From Pseudomonas bijieensis (GTDB lineage Bacteria; Pseudomonadota; Gammaproteobacteria; Pseudomonadales; Pseudomonadaceae), in contig NZ_CP048810.1 in NCBI RefSeq assembly GCF_013347965.1, forward strand, positions 2,666,001-2,730,000: 64,000 bases of DNA. Direction: 5' to 3'. Of the stretch, positions 1 through 9,570 are shown piece by piece (position 1 is the stretch's first letter; each line of letters begins with the position of its first letter). Made by a program: the position numbers and the translations under genes. Under the pieces are notes generated by a model that was given only the letters and a program-made list of their open reading frames with translations, searched no databases and was not told the origin of the DNA.

Positions 1-1
1 C

Positions 2-2782
2 GTGACCAAGTCAGTGAGAAACTTCCTGATGGTGATCGGCGTGGTGTCGCGCGACGGCAGCATGACTCGGGAAGACTTGTCCAACTACATCGTCTCCAAC
101 ATGCAGGACCCGATCTCGCGCACCGCTGGTGTCGGTGACTTCCAGGTCTTCGGCGCCCAATACGCGATGCGGATCTGGCTCGACCCGGCCAAGCTGAACA
201 ACTTCAACCTGACCCCGGTGGATGTGAGCACGGCCATTTCCGCGCAGAACGTCCAGATCGCGTCCGGCCAGCTCGGCGGCCTGCCGGCCATGCCCGGCCA
301 ACAACTGAACGCCACCATCATCGGCAAGACCCGCCTGCAGACCGCCGAGCAGTTCAAGGCGATCCTGCTCAAGGTCAACCCGGACGGCTCGCAAGTGCGT
401 GTCGGCGATGTGGCCGATGTCGCCCTGGGTGGCGAGAACTACAGCATCAATGCCCAGTTCAACGGCGCTCCGGCCTCCGGCCTGGCCGTGCGACTGGCAA
501 CTGGCGCCAACGCCCTCGATACCGCCAAGGCCCTGCGCAAGACCGTCGACGACCTCAAGCCGTTCTTCCCCCAAGGCCTGGAAGTAGTGTTCCCCTACGA
601 CACCACCCCGGTAGTGAGCGAATCGATCAAAGGTGTGGTTGAAACCCTGGTCGAGGCGGTCGCCCTGGTGTTCCTGGTGATGTTCCTGTTCCTGCAGAAC
701 TTCCGCGCCACCATCATCACCACGATGACCGTGCCGGTGGTACTGCTGGGCACCTTCGGGATCCTCGCGGCGTTCGGCTTCAGCATCAACACCCTGACCA
801 TGTTCGGCATGGTGCTGGCCATCGGCTTGCTGGTGGACGACGCCATCGTCGTGGTGGAAAACGTCGAACGGGTGATGAGCGAAGAAGGCCTGTCGCCCAA
901 GGAAGCCACCAAGAAATCCATGGGCCAGATCCAGGGCGCCCTGGTGGGCATCGCCCTGGTGCTCTCGGCGGTACTGCTGCCGATGGCATTCTTCGGCGGC
1001 TCCACCGGTGTGATCTACAAGCAGTTCTCCATCACCATCGTTTCGGCCATGGCCCTGTCGGTCATGGTGGCATTGATCTTTACGCCGGCCCTGTGCGCCA
1101 CCATGCTCAAGCCAATCCCCAAGGGTGAGCACGGCACACCGAAACGCGGCTTCTTCGGCTGGTTCAACCGCACCTTCGACCGTGGTGTCAGGAGCTACGA
1201 ACGGGGCGTGGGCAACATGCTCAAGCACAAGGCCCCGTATCTGCTGGCCTATATCATCATCGTGGTTGGCATGGTCTGGCTGTTCACCCGCATCCCGACG
1301 GCGTTCCTGCCGGAAGAAGACCAGGGCGTATTGTTTGCCCAGGTACAGACACCGGCGGGTTCCAGCGCCGAACGTACCCAGGTGGTGGTGGACAAGATGC
1401 GTGAGTTCCTGCTGCGACCCAGCAAGGACGGCGGCGAAGGCGATGGCGTGGCCTCGGTGTTCACCGTGACCGGCTTCAACTTTGCCGGCCGTGGCCAGAG
1501 CTCCGGCCTGGCGTTCATCATGCTCAAGCCGTGGGAAGAACGTAACGCTGACAACAGCGTGTTCAAGATCGCCGGTCGGGCCCAGCAACACTTCTTCACC
1601 TTCCGCGACGCGATGGTGTTCGCCTTCGCACCGCCAGCGGTGATGGAACTGGGTAACGCCACCGGTTTCGACGTGTTCCTGCAGGACCGTGCCGGTATCG
1701 GCCACGACAAGCTGATGGAAGCCCGCAACCAGTTCCTGGGCATGGCGTCCCAGAGCAAGATACTGGCCCAGGTGCGTCCGAACGGTCTGAACGATGAACC
1801 GCAATACCAGTTGGAAATCGATGACGAGAAGGCCAGTGCCCTGGGCATTACCCTTTCGGAAATCAACAACACCCTGTCGATTGCCTTGGGCAGTAGCTAT
1901 GTGAACGACTTCATCGACCGTGGTCGAGTGAAACGGGTGTACGTCCAGGGCCAGCCGAATGCGCGCATGAGTCCCGAAGACCTGAAGAAGTGGTACGTGC
2001 GCAACAGCGCCGGAACCATGGTGCCGTTCACTGCGTTCGCCAAGGGTGAGTGGGTCTACGGCTCGCCGAAACTGGCCCGTTACAACGGCGTGGAAGCCAT
2101 GGAAATCCTCGGCACCCCGGCGCCTGGATACTCCACCGGTGAAGCCATGGCCGAGGTTGAGGCCATCGCCAAGAAGCTGCCGGCCGGTGTCGGTATTTCC
2201 TGGACGGGCCTGTCCTACGAGGAACGTCTGTCGGGCTCCCAGGCGCCAGCGCTGTACGCCCTGTCGCTGCTGATGGTCTTCCTCTGCCTGGCGGCACTGT
2301 ATGAAAGCTGGTCGATTCCGATCGCGGTCATGCTCGTGGTGCCACTGGGGATCATCGGTGCCTTGATGGCGACCAGCCTGCGTGGCCTGTCCAACGACGT
2401 GTACTTCCAGGTGGGCTTGCTGACAACCATCGGTTTGGCGGCGAAAAACGCCATTCTGATTGTAGAGTTCGCCAAGGAGCTCCATGAACAGGGCCGAACC
2501 TTGGTGGAGGCCGCCATTGAAGCCTGTAGGATGCGTCTGAGACCGATCATCATGACGTCCCTGGCGTTCGTCCTCGGCGTGGTTCCGCTGGCGATTTCCA
2601 CGGGGGCAGGTTCAGGCAGCCAGCACGCCATCGGTACCGGCGTGATTGGCGGTATGCTCACCGCGACCATCCTGGCAATCTTCTGGGTGCCACTGTTCTT
2701 CGTGACCGTGTCGTCGATAGGCCGTCGCAAAAATACCGATGGGCACGACACTCCTGAAACTTCCAAAGAGGCTGGCCAATGA
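2..2782 (+). CDS. emhB: RND multidrug efflux transporter, inner-membrane permease (5' end outside window)
   Basis: This is the proton-driven inner-membrane subunit of a tripartite AcrB/MexB-type drug and solvent efflux pump. It reads in frame from the window edge; against a usual length near 1050 residues, about the first 120 are missing. The charge relay of the family is visible: the Asp-Asp pair in [14 protein letters not shown] near residue 280 and the Lys in [15 protein letters not shown] near residue 817. The C-terminus ends in EAGQ, as I recall for EmhB/TtgB. The stop overlaps the emhC start by 4 nt (ATGA), so the two are translationally coupled. The adaptor gene (emhA) should lie upstream of the window. 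The choice of emh over ttg/mex naming rests on the fluorescens-group look of the genome and is an inference. Confidence 0.93.
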   Translation: MTKSVRNFLMVIGVVSRDGSMTREDLSNYIVSNMQDPISRTAGVGDFQVFGAQYAMRIWLDPAKLNNFNLTPVDVSTAISAQNVQIASGQLGGLPAMPGQQLNATIIGKTRLQTAEQFKAILLKVNPDGSQVRVGDVADVALGGENYSINAQFNGAPASGLAVRLATGANALDTAKALRKTVDDLKPFFPQGLEVVFPYDTTPVVSESIKGVVETLVEAVALVFLVMFLFLQNFRATIITTMTVPVVLLGTFGILAAFGFSINTLTMFGMVLAIGLLVDDAIVVVENVERVMSEEGLSPKEATKKSMGQIQGALVGIALVLSAVLLPMAFFGGSTGVIYKQFSITIVSAMALSVMVALIFTPALCATMLKPIPKGEHGTPKRGFFGWFNRTFDRGVRSYERGVGNMLKHKAPYLLAYIIIVVGMVWLFTRIPTAFLPEEDQGVLFAQVQTPAGSSAERTQVVVDKMREFLLRPSKDGGEGDGVASVFTVTGFNFAGRGQSSGLAFIMLKPWEERNADNSVFKIAGRAQQHFFTFRDAMVFAFAPPAVMELGNATGFDVFLQDRAGIGHDKLMEARNQFLGMASQSKILAQVRPNGLNDEPQYQLEIDDEKASALGITLSEINNTLSIALGSSYVNDFIDRGRVKRVYVQGQPNARMSPEDLKKWYVRNSAGTMVPFTAFAKGEWVYGSPKLARYNGVEAMEILGTPAPGYSTGEAMAEVEAIAKKLPAGVGISWTGLSYEERLSGSQAPALYALSLLMVFLCLAALYESWSIPIAVMLVVPLGIIGALMATSLRGLSNDVYFQVGLLTTIGLAAKNAILIVEFAKELHEQGRTLVEAAIEACRMRLRPIIMTSLAFVLGVVPLAISTGAGSGSQHAIGTGVIGGMLTATILAIFWVPLFFVTVSSIGRRKNTDGHDTPETSKEAGQ

Positions 2783-4236
2783 GCAAGTCGCTACTCTCCC
2801 TGACCATCGCCGCCGTCGTGCTCAGCGGTTGCTCGCTGATCCCCGACTATCAGCGGCCCGAAGCACCGGTCGCGGCGCAATACCCGCAAGGGCTGGCCTA
2901 CGACTCGGCCAATGCGCCCGGCCAGGCCGCCGCCGAGCAAGGCTGGAAACAGTTTTTCCATGACCCGGCGTTGCAACAGCTGATCCAGGTTGCCCTGGAA
3001 AACAACCGCGACCTGCGTGTCGCGGCGCTGAACATCGATGCCTATGCCGCGCAATATCGCATCCAGCGCGCAGACCTGTTCCCGGCGGTCTCGGCCACCG
3101 GTTCCGCCAGCCGCCAGCGCGTGCCGGCACGGGCCTCGCAAACTGGTGAAGCGGCCATCAGCAGCTCCTACTCGGCCACCCTGGGCATCAGCGCCTACGA
3201 GCTGGACCTGTTCGGCCGGGTTCGCAGCCTGAGCGAGCAAGCGCTGCAGAGCTACTTCGCCACCGAAGAAGCCCGTCGCAGCACCCAGATCAGCCTGGTG
3301 GCCAACGTCGCCAATGCCTACCTGACCTGGCAGGCCGACAAGGAACTGCTCAAGCTGACCCAGGAAACCCTCGGGGCCTACGAGCAAAGCTTCAAGCTGA
3401 CCTCACGCAGCGCCGAAGTCGGCGTGGCCTCGGCCCTGGACCTGAGCCAGGCGCGCACCGCGGTAGAAAATGCCCGCGTGCAACTGGCACGCTACACCCG
3501 CCAGGTCGCCCAGGACGAAAACAGCCTGACCCTGCTGCTGGGCACCGGCCTGCCGGCCAACCTGAACACGCAACCGCTGAGCGATGACCTGCTCAGCGAA
3601 GTGCCGCCCGGGTTGCCGTCGGACTTGCTGCAACGTCGTCCGGACATTCTCCAGGCCGAACGCAACCTGCTGGCTGCCAATGCCAACATCGGCGCCGCGC
3701 GGGCCGCGTTCTTCCCGAGCATCAGCCTGACGGCCAACGCCGGCACCTTGAGCCCGGACCTGTCCGGCTTGTTCAAGGGCGGTTCGGGCACCTGGACCTT
3801 CGCTCCGCAAATCAACCTGCCGATCTTCAACGCCGGCAGCCTGCGGGCGAGCCTGGATTACGCGAAGATCCAGAAAGACATCAACGTTGCCAATTACGAG
3901 AAGGCCATTCAGACGGGGTTCCAAGAAGTCTCCGATGGCTTGGCCGCACGCCGGACCTACAACGAACAGTTGCAGGCCCAGACCGCCTACGTTGCTTCCA
4001 ACCAGGACTACTACCGCCTGGCCGAGCGGCGCTACCGCATTGGTGTCGACAGCAACCTGACCTTCCTCGACGCCCAACGCCAACTGTTCAGCGCGCAACA
4101 ATCGCTGATCACCGACCGCCTGGCGCAACTGACCAGCGAGGTCAATTTGTACAAGGCACTGGGCGGTGGCTGGAACGCCGAGACGGGCAAGAACGAACCG
4201 GTGAAAGAAGAAGCGCCGAAGATGAAGCTGTTCTGA
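2779..4236 (+). CDS. emhC: Outer-membrane efflux channel lipoprotein (OprM/TolC family)
   Basis: This is the outer-membrane channel of the same RND pump. The protein has 485 residues, the usual OprM length. It begins with a lipoprotein signal peptide whose lipobox LSGC places the lipidated Cys at residue 18, followed by the typical [12 protein letters not shown] start of mature OprM-like proteins. The two repeated outer-membrane efflux domains follow, including the [13 protein letters not shown] stretch and the second-repeat [15 protein letters not shown]. The start codon overlaps the emhB stop by 4 nt. A strong rho-independent terminator lies about 25 nt after the stop, so this is the last gene of the operon. 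Confidence 0.93.
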   Translation: MSKSLLSLTIAAVVLSGCSLIPDYQRPEAPVAAQYPQGLAYDSANAPGQAAAEQGWKQFFHDPALQQLIQVALENNRDLRVAALNIDAYAAQYRIQRADLFPAVSATGSASRQRVPARASQTGEAAISSSYSATLGISAYELDLFGRVRSLSEQALQSYFATEEARRSTQISLVANVANAYLTWQADKELLKLTQETLGAYEQSFKLTSRSAEVGVASALDLSQARTAVENARVQLARYTRQVAQDENSLTLLLGTGLPANLNTQPLSDDLLSEVPPGLPSDLLQRRPDILQAERNLLAANANIGAARAAFFPSISLTANAGTLSPDLSGLFKGGSGTWTFAPQINLPIFNAGSLRASLDYAKIQKDINVANYEKAIQTGFQEVSDGLAARRTYNEQLQAQTAYVASNQDYYRLAERRYRIGVDSNLTFLDAQRQLFSAQQSLITDRLAQLTSEVNLYKALGGGWNAETGKNEPVKEEAPKMKLF

Positions 4237-4259
4237 TTGATGTTTGAACGCTGAACATG

Positions 4260-4285
4260 AAGCCCACCGAAAGGTGGGCTTTTTG
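4260..4285 (+). terminator. Rho-independent terminator after emhC
   Basis: AAGCCCACC and GGTGGGCTT form a 9-bp stem with a GAAA-containing loop, followed by a T tract. It closes the efflux operon. Confidence 0.9.
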
Positions 4286-4311
4286 TTTGTGTGCGCTTTA
4301 ACGCTGGCCTA

Positions 4312-4399
4312 TGTGGGAGCAAGGCTTGCCCGCGATGGAGGCGATGCGGTCTTTCAGGAACCGAGGCGCCTGTTTCGCGAGCAAGCTTTGCTCCCACAG
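4312..4399. repeat. REP pair (BIME-like)
   Basis: A left copy reading TGTGGGAGCAAGGCTTGCCCGCGAT and an inverted right copy ending in GCTCCCACAG flank about 40 nt. This variant has CAAGG and CAAGC in place of the CGAGCC core seen in most copies of this window. Confidence 0.85.
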
Positions 4400-4447
4400 C
4401 CCAGCGGGGCGATGCGACGCTTCGCTAAATCCCCTCGCCACACTTGG

Positions 4448-4804
4448 TTAACGCGGGTCGACGAGATCCAGCGCTCGATTGGCCAACAACTCACTCAAGT
4501 CAATCATCTGCACCACGCCGAGCGCGACATGCCGCCGAGAGCCTTTCAGGTCGAACGCCAGGTCGTTGACCATCGCACTGGCCGAGGCCAGGGTTTCGCT
4601 GAGATTTGCTAGTAGGCACTCGGTGTCGAGGGTATCGATGACGGTGAAAACTTGAGTTGAGGTTTTGGGTTTGGGTTTGGGATCAGGGTGGGTGCCCAGA
4701 TGGTAATCGAGTGCTCGGTCTGCGGCCTCTTGGAGCTTTTCTGGATCGGGGTCGTTGTAGGGGAAGGTGCTCTCTGATGGCGAAGAAGGATGGTGTTTGT
4801 TCAT
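4448..4804 (-). CDS. Small DUF6124-like protein, Pseudomonas-specific
   Basis: A 118-residue cytoplasmic protein of unknown function. It has the layout I associate with the Pseudomonas DUF6124 (formerly DUF3077-like) family: a Pro- and Ser-rich start, then PDPEKLQEAADRALDYHL, a variable Lys/Pro linker, and a helical C-terminal half (TECLLANLSETLASASAMVNDL, then LLANRALDLV). There is no signal peptide or membrane segment. The ATG has an AGGAG ribosome site 7 nt upstream. The gene stands alone between REP elements and is preceded by an unusual structured leader (4805-4915). Family assignment is from memory of sequence pattern and is moderately sure; function is unknown. Confidence 0.75.
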   Translation of the reverse strand: MNKHHPSSPSESTFPYNDPDPEKLQEAADRALDYHLGTHPDPKPKPKTSTQVFTVIDTLDTECLLANLSETLASASAMVNDLAFDLKGSRRHVALGVVQMIDLSELLANRALDLVDPR

Positions 4805-4915
4805 AACGGCGCTCCTGCATCAATTGGAGCCCGAGACGTTGGGTCCGGGCGCTGGCGCCTAACGAATTCGGCGGGCTTGCAGTCCCGGTCGCTGGATTGG
4901 CAGCGACATGAACAA
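4805..4915 (-). promoter_or_regulatory. Structured leader upstream of the DUF6124-like gene
   Basis: The 110 nt before the gene contain two hairpins: a perfect 7-bp stem GTCGCTG/CAGCGAC with a 6-nt loop (4888-4907), and an imperfect palindrome (4838-4863) with GGGCGCTGGCGCC at its centre. I recall similar blocks before other genes of this family in Pseudomonas, which would point to a conserved 5' UTR or mobile unit. That recollection is unverified here. Confidence 0.45.
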
Positions 4916-4995
4916 GCTAGAGATGCCGCTTCCGAGCAGCAACCTTAAAACCTCGTCGGAAAAGTCACCGCGTCTGTCAGACCGACCACGAATTC

Positions 4996-5085
4996 TGTGG
5001 GAGCGAGCCTGCTCGCGATGGCGGTAGACCAGACTGCATCAGCGTTGGATGTACCGCCGTATTCGCGAGCAAGCCCGCTCCCACA
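4996..5085. repeat. REP pair (BIME-like)
   Basis: TGTGGGAGCGAGCCTGCTCGCGAT is followed after a spacer by the inverted copy ending in CCCGCTCCCACA. It forms a tandem BIME block with the pair at 5130-5220; the two spacers are close copies of each other (both contain ATCAG-GTTGGATGTACCGCCGT). Confidence 0.88.
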
Positions 5086-5129
5086 TTGGGTCAGTGGCGA
5101 CCTATGAATTTGCGGCCACCGCAAATCCC

Positions 5130-5220
5130 TGTGGGAGCGAGCCTGCTCGCGATAGCGGTGGATCAGCCTGCATCAGTGTTGGATGTACCGCCGTATTCGC
5201 GAGCAGGCTCGCTCCCACAG
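5130..5220. repeat. REP pair (BIME-like), second copy
   Basis: This is an inverted pair of the same REP family as 4996-5085, with nearly the same spacer sequence. The block looks like a local duplication of one BIME unit. Confidence 0.88.
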
Positions 5221-5253
5221 GTTCTTCATCCAGCCAATCGGCCCTTTTTTGCT

Positions 5254-5268
5254 GTTCGATAATCGCCC
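5254..5268 (+). promoter_or_regulatory. Predicted PcaR operator upstream of the porin gene
   Basis: GTTCGATAATCGCCC matches the published P. putida PcaR site GTTCGATAATCGCAC at 14 of 15 positions (consensus from memory). It lies 212 nt before the porin start. GATAAT within it could serve as a -10 element, as at pcaIJ in P. putida. Confidence 0.7.
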
Positions 5269-5479
5269 AAAACCCGCAAACGCCAATTGAAGCGATCCCA
5301 GGCAGCCCTTCACCATCCCTCGCACAAAACCAATAACAACAGGTTCGACGCCATGCCCCTACGCCCCGCCTCACCCGGCTGATCCCTCGATCGCCTAAAC
5401 ACCCAAGTTACACCACACCGTCTGCAACCCAAGGTTGCGGCAACGACTCGCTTCGCCCACAACAATTAGAGACACGCCC

Positions 5480-6733
5480 ATGAAACCCACACAGCACTTG
5501 TTCCCCAGCCTCATTGCCGTAGCCCTGACCACTACCGCCCTGCCCGTCCTGGCCGCAGAATCGGGGTTTGTCGAAGATGCCAAGGCCACGCTGAACCTGC
5601 GCAACTTCTACTTCAACCGCAACTTCACCAACCCGAACAATGCCCAAGGCAAAGCCGAGGAATGGACGCAGAGTTTCATCCTCGACGCCAAGTCCGGTTT
5701 CACCCAGGGCGTGGTCGGTTTTGGCGTGGATGTGCTGGGCACGTACTCGCTCAAGCTCGACGGCGGCCGTGGCACGGCGGGTACGCAGTTGCTGCCGGTG
5801 CACGATGACGGCCGCCCGGCCGACGACTTCGGTCGCCTGGGCGTGGCTCTCAAGGCCAAGGTGTCGAAGACCGAACTGAAGGTCGGCGAATGGATGCCAG
5901 TGCTGCCAATCCTGCGCTCCGACGACGGCCGCTCCCTGCCGCAAACCTTCCGTGGCGGCCAGGTGACCTCCACCGAAATCAGCGGTTTGACCCTCTACGG
6001 CGGCCAGTTCCGCGCCAACAGCCCGCGCAACGACGCGAGCATGGAAGACATGTCCATGAACGGCCGCGGCGCCTTCACGTCCGACCGCTTCAACTTCGGC
6101 GGCGGCGAATACGCTTTCAACGAAAAACGCACCCAGGTCGGCGTCTGGTACGCGGAACTGTCCGACATCTACCAGCAGCAATATTTCAACCTGACCCACA
6201 GCCAGCCCATCGGCGACTGGACCCTGGGCGCCAACCTTGGCTACTTCATCGGCAAGGAAGACGGCAGCGCGCTGGCCGGCGACCTGGACAACAAGACCGC
6301 GTTCGCCATGCTCTCGGCCAAATACGGCGGCAACACCTTCTACGTCGGCCTGCAGAAAGTCGGCGGTGATGACGCCTGGATGCGCGTCAACGGCACCAGC
6401 GGCGGCACCCTGGCCAACGACAGCTACAACTCCAGTTACGACAACGCCAAGGAAAAATCCTGGCAGTTGCGTCACGACTTCAACTTCGCCGCCGTCGGCG
6501 TGCCGGGCCTGACCCTGATGAACCGCTACATCAGCGGCGACAATGTGCACACCGCCACGGTCGACGATGGCAAGGAATGGGGCCGGGAAAGTGAGCTGGC
6601 CTACACCGTACAGAGCGGCGCGCTCAAGAGTCTGAATGTGAAATGGCGTAACTCGACGATGCGTCGGGACTACAGCACTAATGAGTTCGATGAAAACCGG
6701 TTGATTGTCAGCTATCCGATCAGCCTGTTGTAA
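5480..6733 (+). CDS. OprD-family outer-membrane porin, probably for aromatic acids
   Basis: A substrate-specific outer-membrane beta-barrel porin of the OprD (Occ) family, 417 residues, normal for the family. I chose the ATG at 5480 because it starts a clean signal peptide (MKPTQHLFPSLIAVALTTTA, cleavage after PVLA) and follows an AGAGA stretch; an in-frame start at 5435 would add a non-signal-like leader. The mature protein opens with the AESGFVEDAKATLNLRNFYF pattern of OprD proteins and ends in a strand ending near the C-terminus (LIVSYPISLL). It converges on pcaC and has a PcaR box upstream. Uptake of protocatechuate or 4-hydroxybenzoate is therefore likely, making it the counterpart of P. 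putida PcaP. The substrate is inferred from context. Confidence 0.88.
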   Translation: MKPTQHLFPSLIAVALTTTALPVLAAESGFVEDAKATLNLRNFYFNRNFTNPNNAQGKAEEWTQSFILDAKSGFTQGVVGFGVDVLGTYSLKLDGGRGTAGTQLLPVHDDGRPADDFGRLGVALKAKVSKTELKVGEWMPVLPILRSDDGRSLPQTFRGGQVTSTEISGLTLYGGQFRANSPRNDASMEDMSMNGRGAFTSDRFNFGGGEYAFNEKRTQVGVWYAELSDIYQQQYFNLTHSQPIGDWTLGANLGYFIGKEDGSALAGDLDNKTAFAMLSAKYGGNTFYVGLQKVGGDDAWMRVNGTSGGTLANDSYNSSYDNAKEKSWQLRHDFNFAAVGVPGLTLMNRYISGDNVHTATVDDGKEWGRESELAYTVQSGALKSLNVKWRNSTMRRDYSTNEFDENRLIVSYPISLL

Positions 6734-6764
6734 AAAACCAACATGGGTCGAGGCAGTCCCACCG

Positions 6765-6928
6765 TCATCGCGAGCAGGCTCGCTCCCACAGAGGGGATCA
6801 GCATCGGGCACAAAATTTGTACTCACTGAAGATCCAATGTGGGAGCGAGCCTGCTCGCGATGGCGTCAGCACATTCAGCATCGATGCAAGCTGCCCCACC
6901 GCTTTCGCGAGCAAGCCCACTCCCACAG
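6765..6928. repeat. REP cluster, three units
   Basis: One minus-oriented unit (6765-6791, CGCGAGCAGGCTCGCTCCCA) is followed by a full inverted pair (6838-6928). It fills the space between the convergent porin and pcaC genes. Confidence 0.85.
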
Positions 6929-6944
6929 GGAATGAAGTAACCCC

Positions 6945-7337
6945 TTAACCCCGTGATTCGACACCCAGCTCATCCCACACCGACTCGGCCAGGTGGAAGG
7001 TGGCGTTGGCCGCCGGAATGCCGCAGTAGATCGCGCTCTGCATGATCACTTCCTTGATCTCGCTGCGGCTCACGCCGTTGTTGGCGGCGGCGCGCAGATG
7101 CAGCTTGAGTTCCTCATTACGGTTCATGCCGATCAGCATGGCGATGGTGATCAGGCTGCGAGTGTGGCGCGGCAGGCCCGGGCGGGTCCAGATGTCGCCC
7201 CAGGCGTGACGGGTGATCATCTCCTGGAATTCGCTGTTGAACTCGGTCAAGGCATTGAGGCTGCGGTCGACATGGGCATCGCCCAGCACCGCGCGGCGTA
7301 CCTGCATGCCTTCGTCGTAACGTTGTTTCTCGTCCAC
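6945..7337 (-). CDS. pcaC: 4-carboxymuconolactone decarboxylase
   Basis: PcaC decarboxylates gamma-carboxymuconolactone to beta-ketoadipate enol-lactone in the protocatechuate branch. The 130-residue protein matches the family length. It shows the CMD core, with HAWGDIWTRPGLPRHTRSLITIAMLIGM and the conserved C-terminal IYCGIPAANATFHLAE. I placed the start at the GTG at 7335-7337 because a GAGGAG ribosome site lies directly upstream and the resulting length fits; longer reading frames run into pcaD. It is the last gene of the pca run, 10 nt after pcaD. Confidence 0.93.
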   Translation of the reverse strand: MDEKQRYDEGMQVRRAVLGDAHVDRSLNALTEFNSEFQEMITRHAWGDIWTRPGLPRHTRSLITIAMLIGMNRNEELKLHLRAAANNGVSRSEIKEVIMQSAIYCGIPAANATFHLAESVWDELGVESRG

Positions 7338-7347
7338 AAAAAACTCC

Positions 7348-8148
7348 TCAGGCTCGGCCAGAATCAAGCAGGAAATCCAGCACCCGGGCGCTGAACGCAG
7401 CGCCGGCCTGGACGTTGGACAGGTGCGCGGCATAAAACTCGGCGTACTCGGCGCCACTGACCCGTTCCTGGATAAAGTGCCCACCCGACGGCGGCGTCAC
7501 GGCGTCTTCGGTGCCGGCGATCACCAGCAGCGGCACCTGGATCGACGACAATTGCTCGCGAAAATCGGCATCGCGCACCGCCGCACAGTTGGCCGCATAG
7601 CCCTGGGGCGAAGTGGCGGCGAGCATGTCAGTGATTTGTTTCACCGTCGCAGGCTGCGCCTCGGCGAAGTCTGGGGTAAACCAACGGGCAATCGAGGCAT
7701 CGCGCAACGCCACCATCGCCGCCTTGCCATCACGCAGCACGGTTTCGATGCGCGGGTTCCATACCGAGGGGTCACCGATCTTCGCGGCAGTGTTGCACAC
7801 CACCAGTTTATGTAGCCGCTCACCGGCATTGATCCCCAACCATTGGCCGATCAACCCGCCCATGGACAAGCCACAGAAATGCACCTTGTCGATGCCCAAC
7901 TGATCAAGCATCGCCAGCACATCGCGGCCCAGTTGTTCGATGCTATAGGGCCCTTCGGTGACCAGCGACTGGCCATGGCCACGGGTGTCAAAACGCAATA
8001 CGCGAAAGTGTTCGCTGAAAGCCGGGACCTGCGCATCCCACATGTGCAGGTCAGTGCCGAGAGAGTTTGAAAGCACCAGCACCGGGGCCTCTTGCGGCCC
8101 GTCCAATCGGTAATTCAGATCGCCCTCGGCGAGTTTGACGAATCCCAC
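7348..8148 (-). CDS. pcaD: 3-oxoadipate enol-lactonase
   Basis: PcaD hydrolyses beta-ketoadipate enol-lactone to beta-ketoadipate. It is a 266-residue alpha/beta hydrolase. The nucleophile elbow is CGLSMGG (Ser), the acid lies in GTEDAVTPPSGG (Asp), and the His is in AAHLSNVQ near the C-terminus. An oxyanion-hole region LSNSLGTDLHMWD is near the N-terminus. It sits 12 nt after pcaB and 10 nt before pcaC, as expected for one transcript. Confidence 0.95.
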   Translation of the reverse strand: MGFVKLAEGDLNYRLDGPQEAPVLVLSNSLGTDLHMWDAQVPAFSEHFRVLRFDTRGHGQSLVTEGPYSIEQLGRDVLAMLDQLGIDKVHFCGLSMGGLIGQWLGINAGERLHKLVVCNTAAKIGDPSVWNPRIETVLRDGKAAMVALRDASIARWFTPDFAEAQPATVKQITDMLAATSPQGYAANCAAVRDADFREQLSSIQVPLLVIAGTEDAVTPPSGGHFIQERVSGAEYAEFYAAHLSNVQAGAAFSARVLDFLLDSGRA

Positions 8149-8160
8149 AACAATCTCCTT

Positions 8161-9525
8161 TCAGGCGTTCAAGGCAAGGTGTTCGGCCACCGCTCGGGCG
8201 ACCCAGGTCTGGGCCTGGCCGAGGTAGTGAGCGGGGTTGAGTAGATGATCGATTTCAGCGGCGGACAACTGTGCAGTGACCTGGGGTTCGTCCCCCAACA
8301 CGTCACGCAGATGCCGTTGTTCGGCCACGGCGCGCTTGCAACATTGCTCCAGCAGATGATGCGCCGTGTCGCGCCCCACCCGCTGGGCCAGGACGATGCT
8401 CACCGCTTCGGCGAGCACCAGCCCCTGGGTCAGTTCCAGGTTGCGAGCCATGCGTGCGGCGTCGACTTCCAGCCCTTCGGCCAGCAATCGCGCCTGTTGC
8501 AAGGCACCGGACACCAGGCAGCAGATCTCCGGCAAGGTTTCCCATTCGGCGTGCCACAGGCCCAGGCTGCGCTCATGTTCCTGGGGCATGGCGCTGAACA
8601 ATGTCGACAACAAGCCCGGCACCCGCGTCGCCGCGCCGATCAGCACCGCCGCGCCCACCGGGTTGCGTTTGTGGGGCATGGTCGACGAACCGCCCTTGCC
8701 CGGCGCCGACGGTTCGAACGCTTCGCCAGCCTCGGTCTGCATCAACAGGCTGATGTCGCGGCCCAGCTTGCCCAGGCTGCCGGCGATCAAACCCAACACC
8801 GAGCCGAACTCCACCAGGCGGTCGCGTTGGGTGTGCCACGGTTGTTCCGGCAGGTTCAGTTGTAGCTCGGCAGCCAAGGCTTCGGCGATGGGTAAGGCGT
8901 GTTCGCCCAAGGCGGCGAGCGTTCCAGAGGCGCCGCCAAATTGCAGCACCAGCAAGCGCGGCTTGAGTTCTTTCAGACGTTGCCGACTGCGGGTGATCGC
9001 CCCCAGCCAACCGGCGATTTTCATACCCAGGGTCACCGGCGTGGCATGCTGCAACCAGGTACGCCCGGCCAGCGGAGTGGCGGCGTAGCGTTCGGCTTGG
9101 CGGGCCAGGGTGCCGGCCAGCTGGGCCAGTTCTGCCTCGATCAAGCCCAACGCCTGGCGCAGTTGCAGCACCAGCCCGCTGTCCATCACGTCCTGGCTGG
9201 TTGCCCCCAGGTGCACGTAGCGTTCGGCTTCAGCATCCTCGGCGGCGATGCGTTTGCCCAACGCCTTGACCAGCGGGATCGCCGAATTGCCGGCACTGGC
9301 GATCGCTTCGCTCAAGGCCGAAAAATCGTAAAGCTGGGCACGGCAGGCCTGCTCGATTGGCGCCACCGCGCTCTGGGGAATCAAACCCACCCGCGCTTCG
9401 GCCCGGGCCAATGCCGCCTCGACGTCGAGCATGGCCTGGAGCCGGCCCGCATCGCAGAACACCTCGCGCATGTCGCGGGCGGTGAAGTAGGCATCGAACA
9501 GTTGATTGCCCAGTCGGTCGCTCAT
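8161..9525 (-). CDS. pcaB: 3-carboxy-cis,cis-muconate cycloisomerase
   Basis: PcaB converts beta-carboxymuconate, the product of PcaHG, into gamma-carboxymuconolactone. It belongs to the fumarase/argininosuccinase superfamily and has 454 residues, a normal length. The superfamily signature GGSSTMPHKRNP is present, as is the earlier GATSQDVMDSG motif and a TWLQHATPVTLG motif. It lies between pcaT and pcaD with short gaps (45 and 12 nt), consistent with one operon. Confidence 0.95.
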   Translation of the reverse strand: MSDRLGNQLFDAYFTARDMREVFCDAGRLQAMLDVEAALARAEARVGLIPQSAVAPIEQACRAQLYDFSALSEAIASAGNSAIPLVKALGKRIAAEDAEAERYVHLGATSQDVMDSGLVLQLRQALGLIEAELAQLAGTLARQAERYAATPLAGRTWLQHATPVTLGMKIAGWLGAITRSRQRLKELKPRLLVLQFGGASGTLAALGEHALPIAEALAAELQLNLPEQPWHTQRDRLVEFGSVLGLIAGSLGKLGRDISLLMQTEAGEAFEPSAPGKGGSSTMPHKRNPVGAAVLIGAATRVPGLLSTLFSAMPQEHERSLGLWHAEWETLPEICCLVSGALQQARLLAEGLEVDAARMARNLELTQGLVLAEAVSIVLAQRVGRDTAHHLLEQCCKRAVAEQRHLRDVLGDEPQVTAQLSAAEIDHLLNPAHYLGQAQTWVARAVAEHLALNA

Positions 9526-9570
9526 AAACAGTCCTTGGGAGCGCCGGCCTCAAGGGCCGGCGCAGTTGAG

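Noticed and set aside
11..2485. 824-codon open frame on the minus strand inside emhB
   Set aside because: Shadow of the RND gene in GC-rich DNA: His/Gln-rich translation with no family pattern, no ribosome site.
4838..4863. attC-like pair GTTGGGT ... GCCTAAC suggesting an integron cassette
   Set aside because: The core sites are in the wrong order for an attC site and only 12 nt apart; no integrase or further cassettes are seen.
4996..5220. Tandem repeats considered as a CRISPR array
   Set aside because: Units are inverted REP pairs with near-identical spacers, and no cas genes are in the window.
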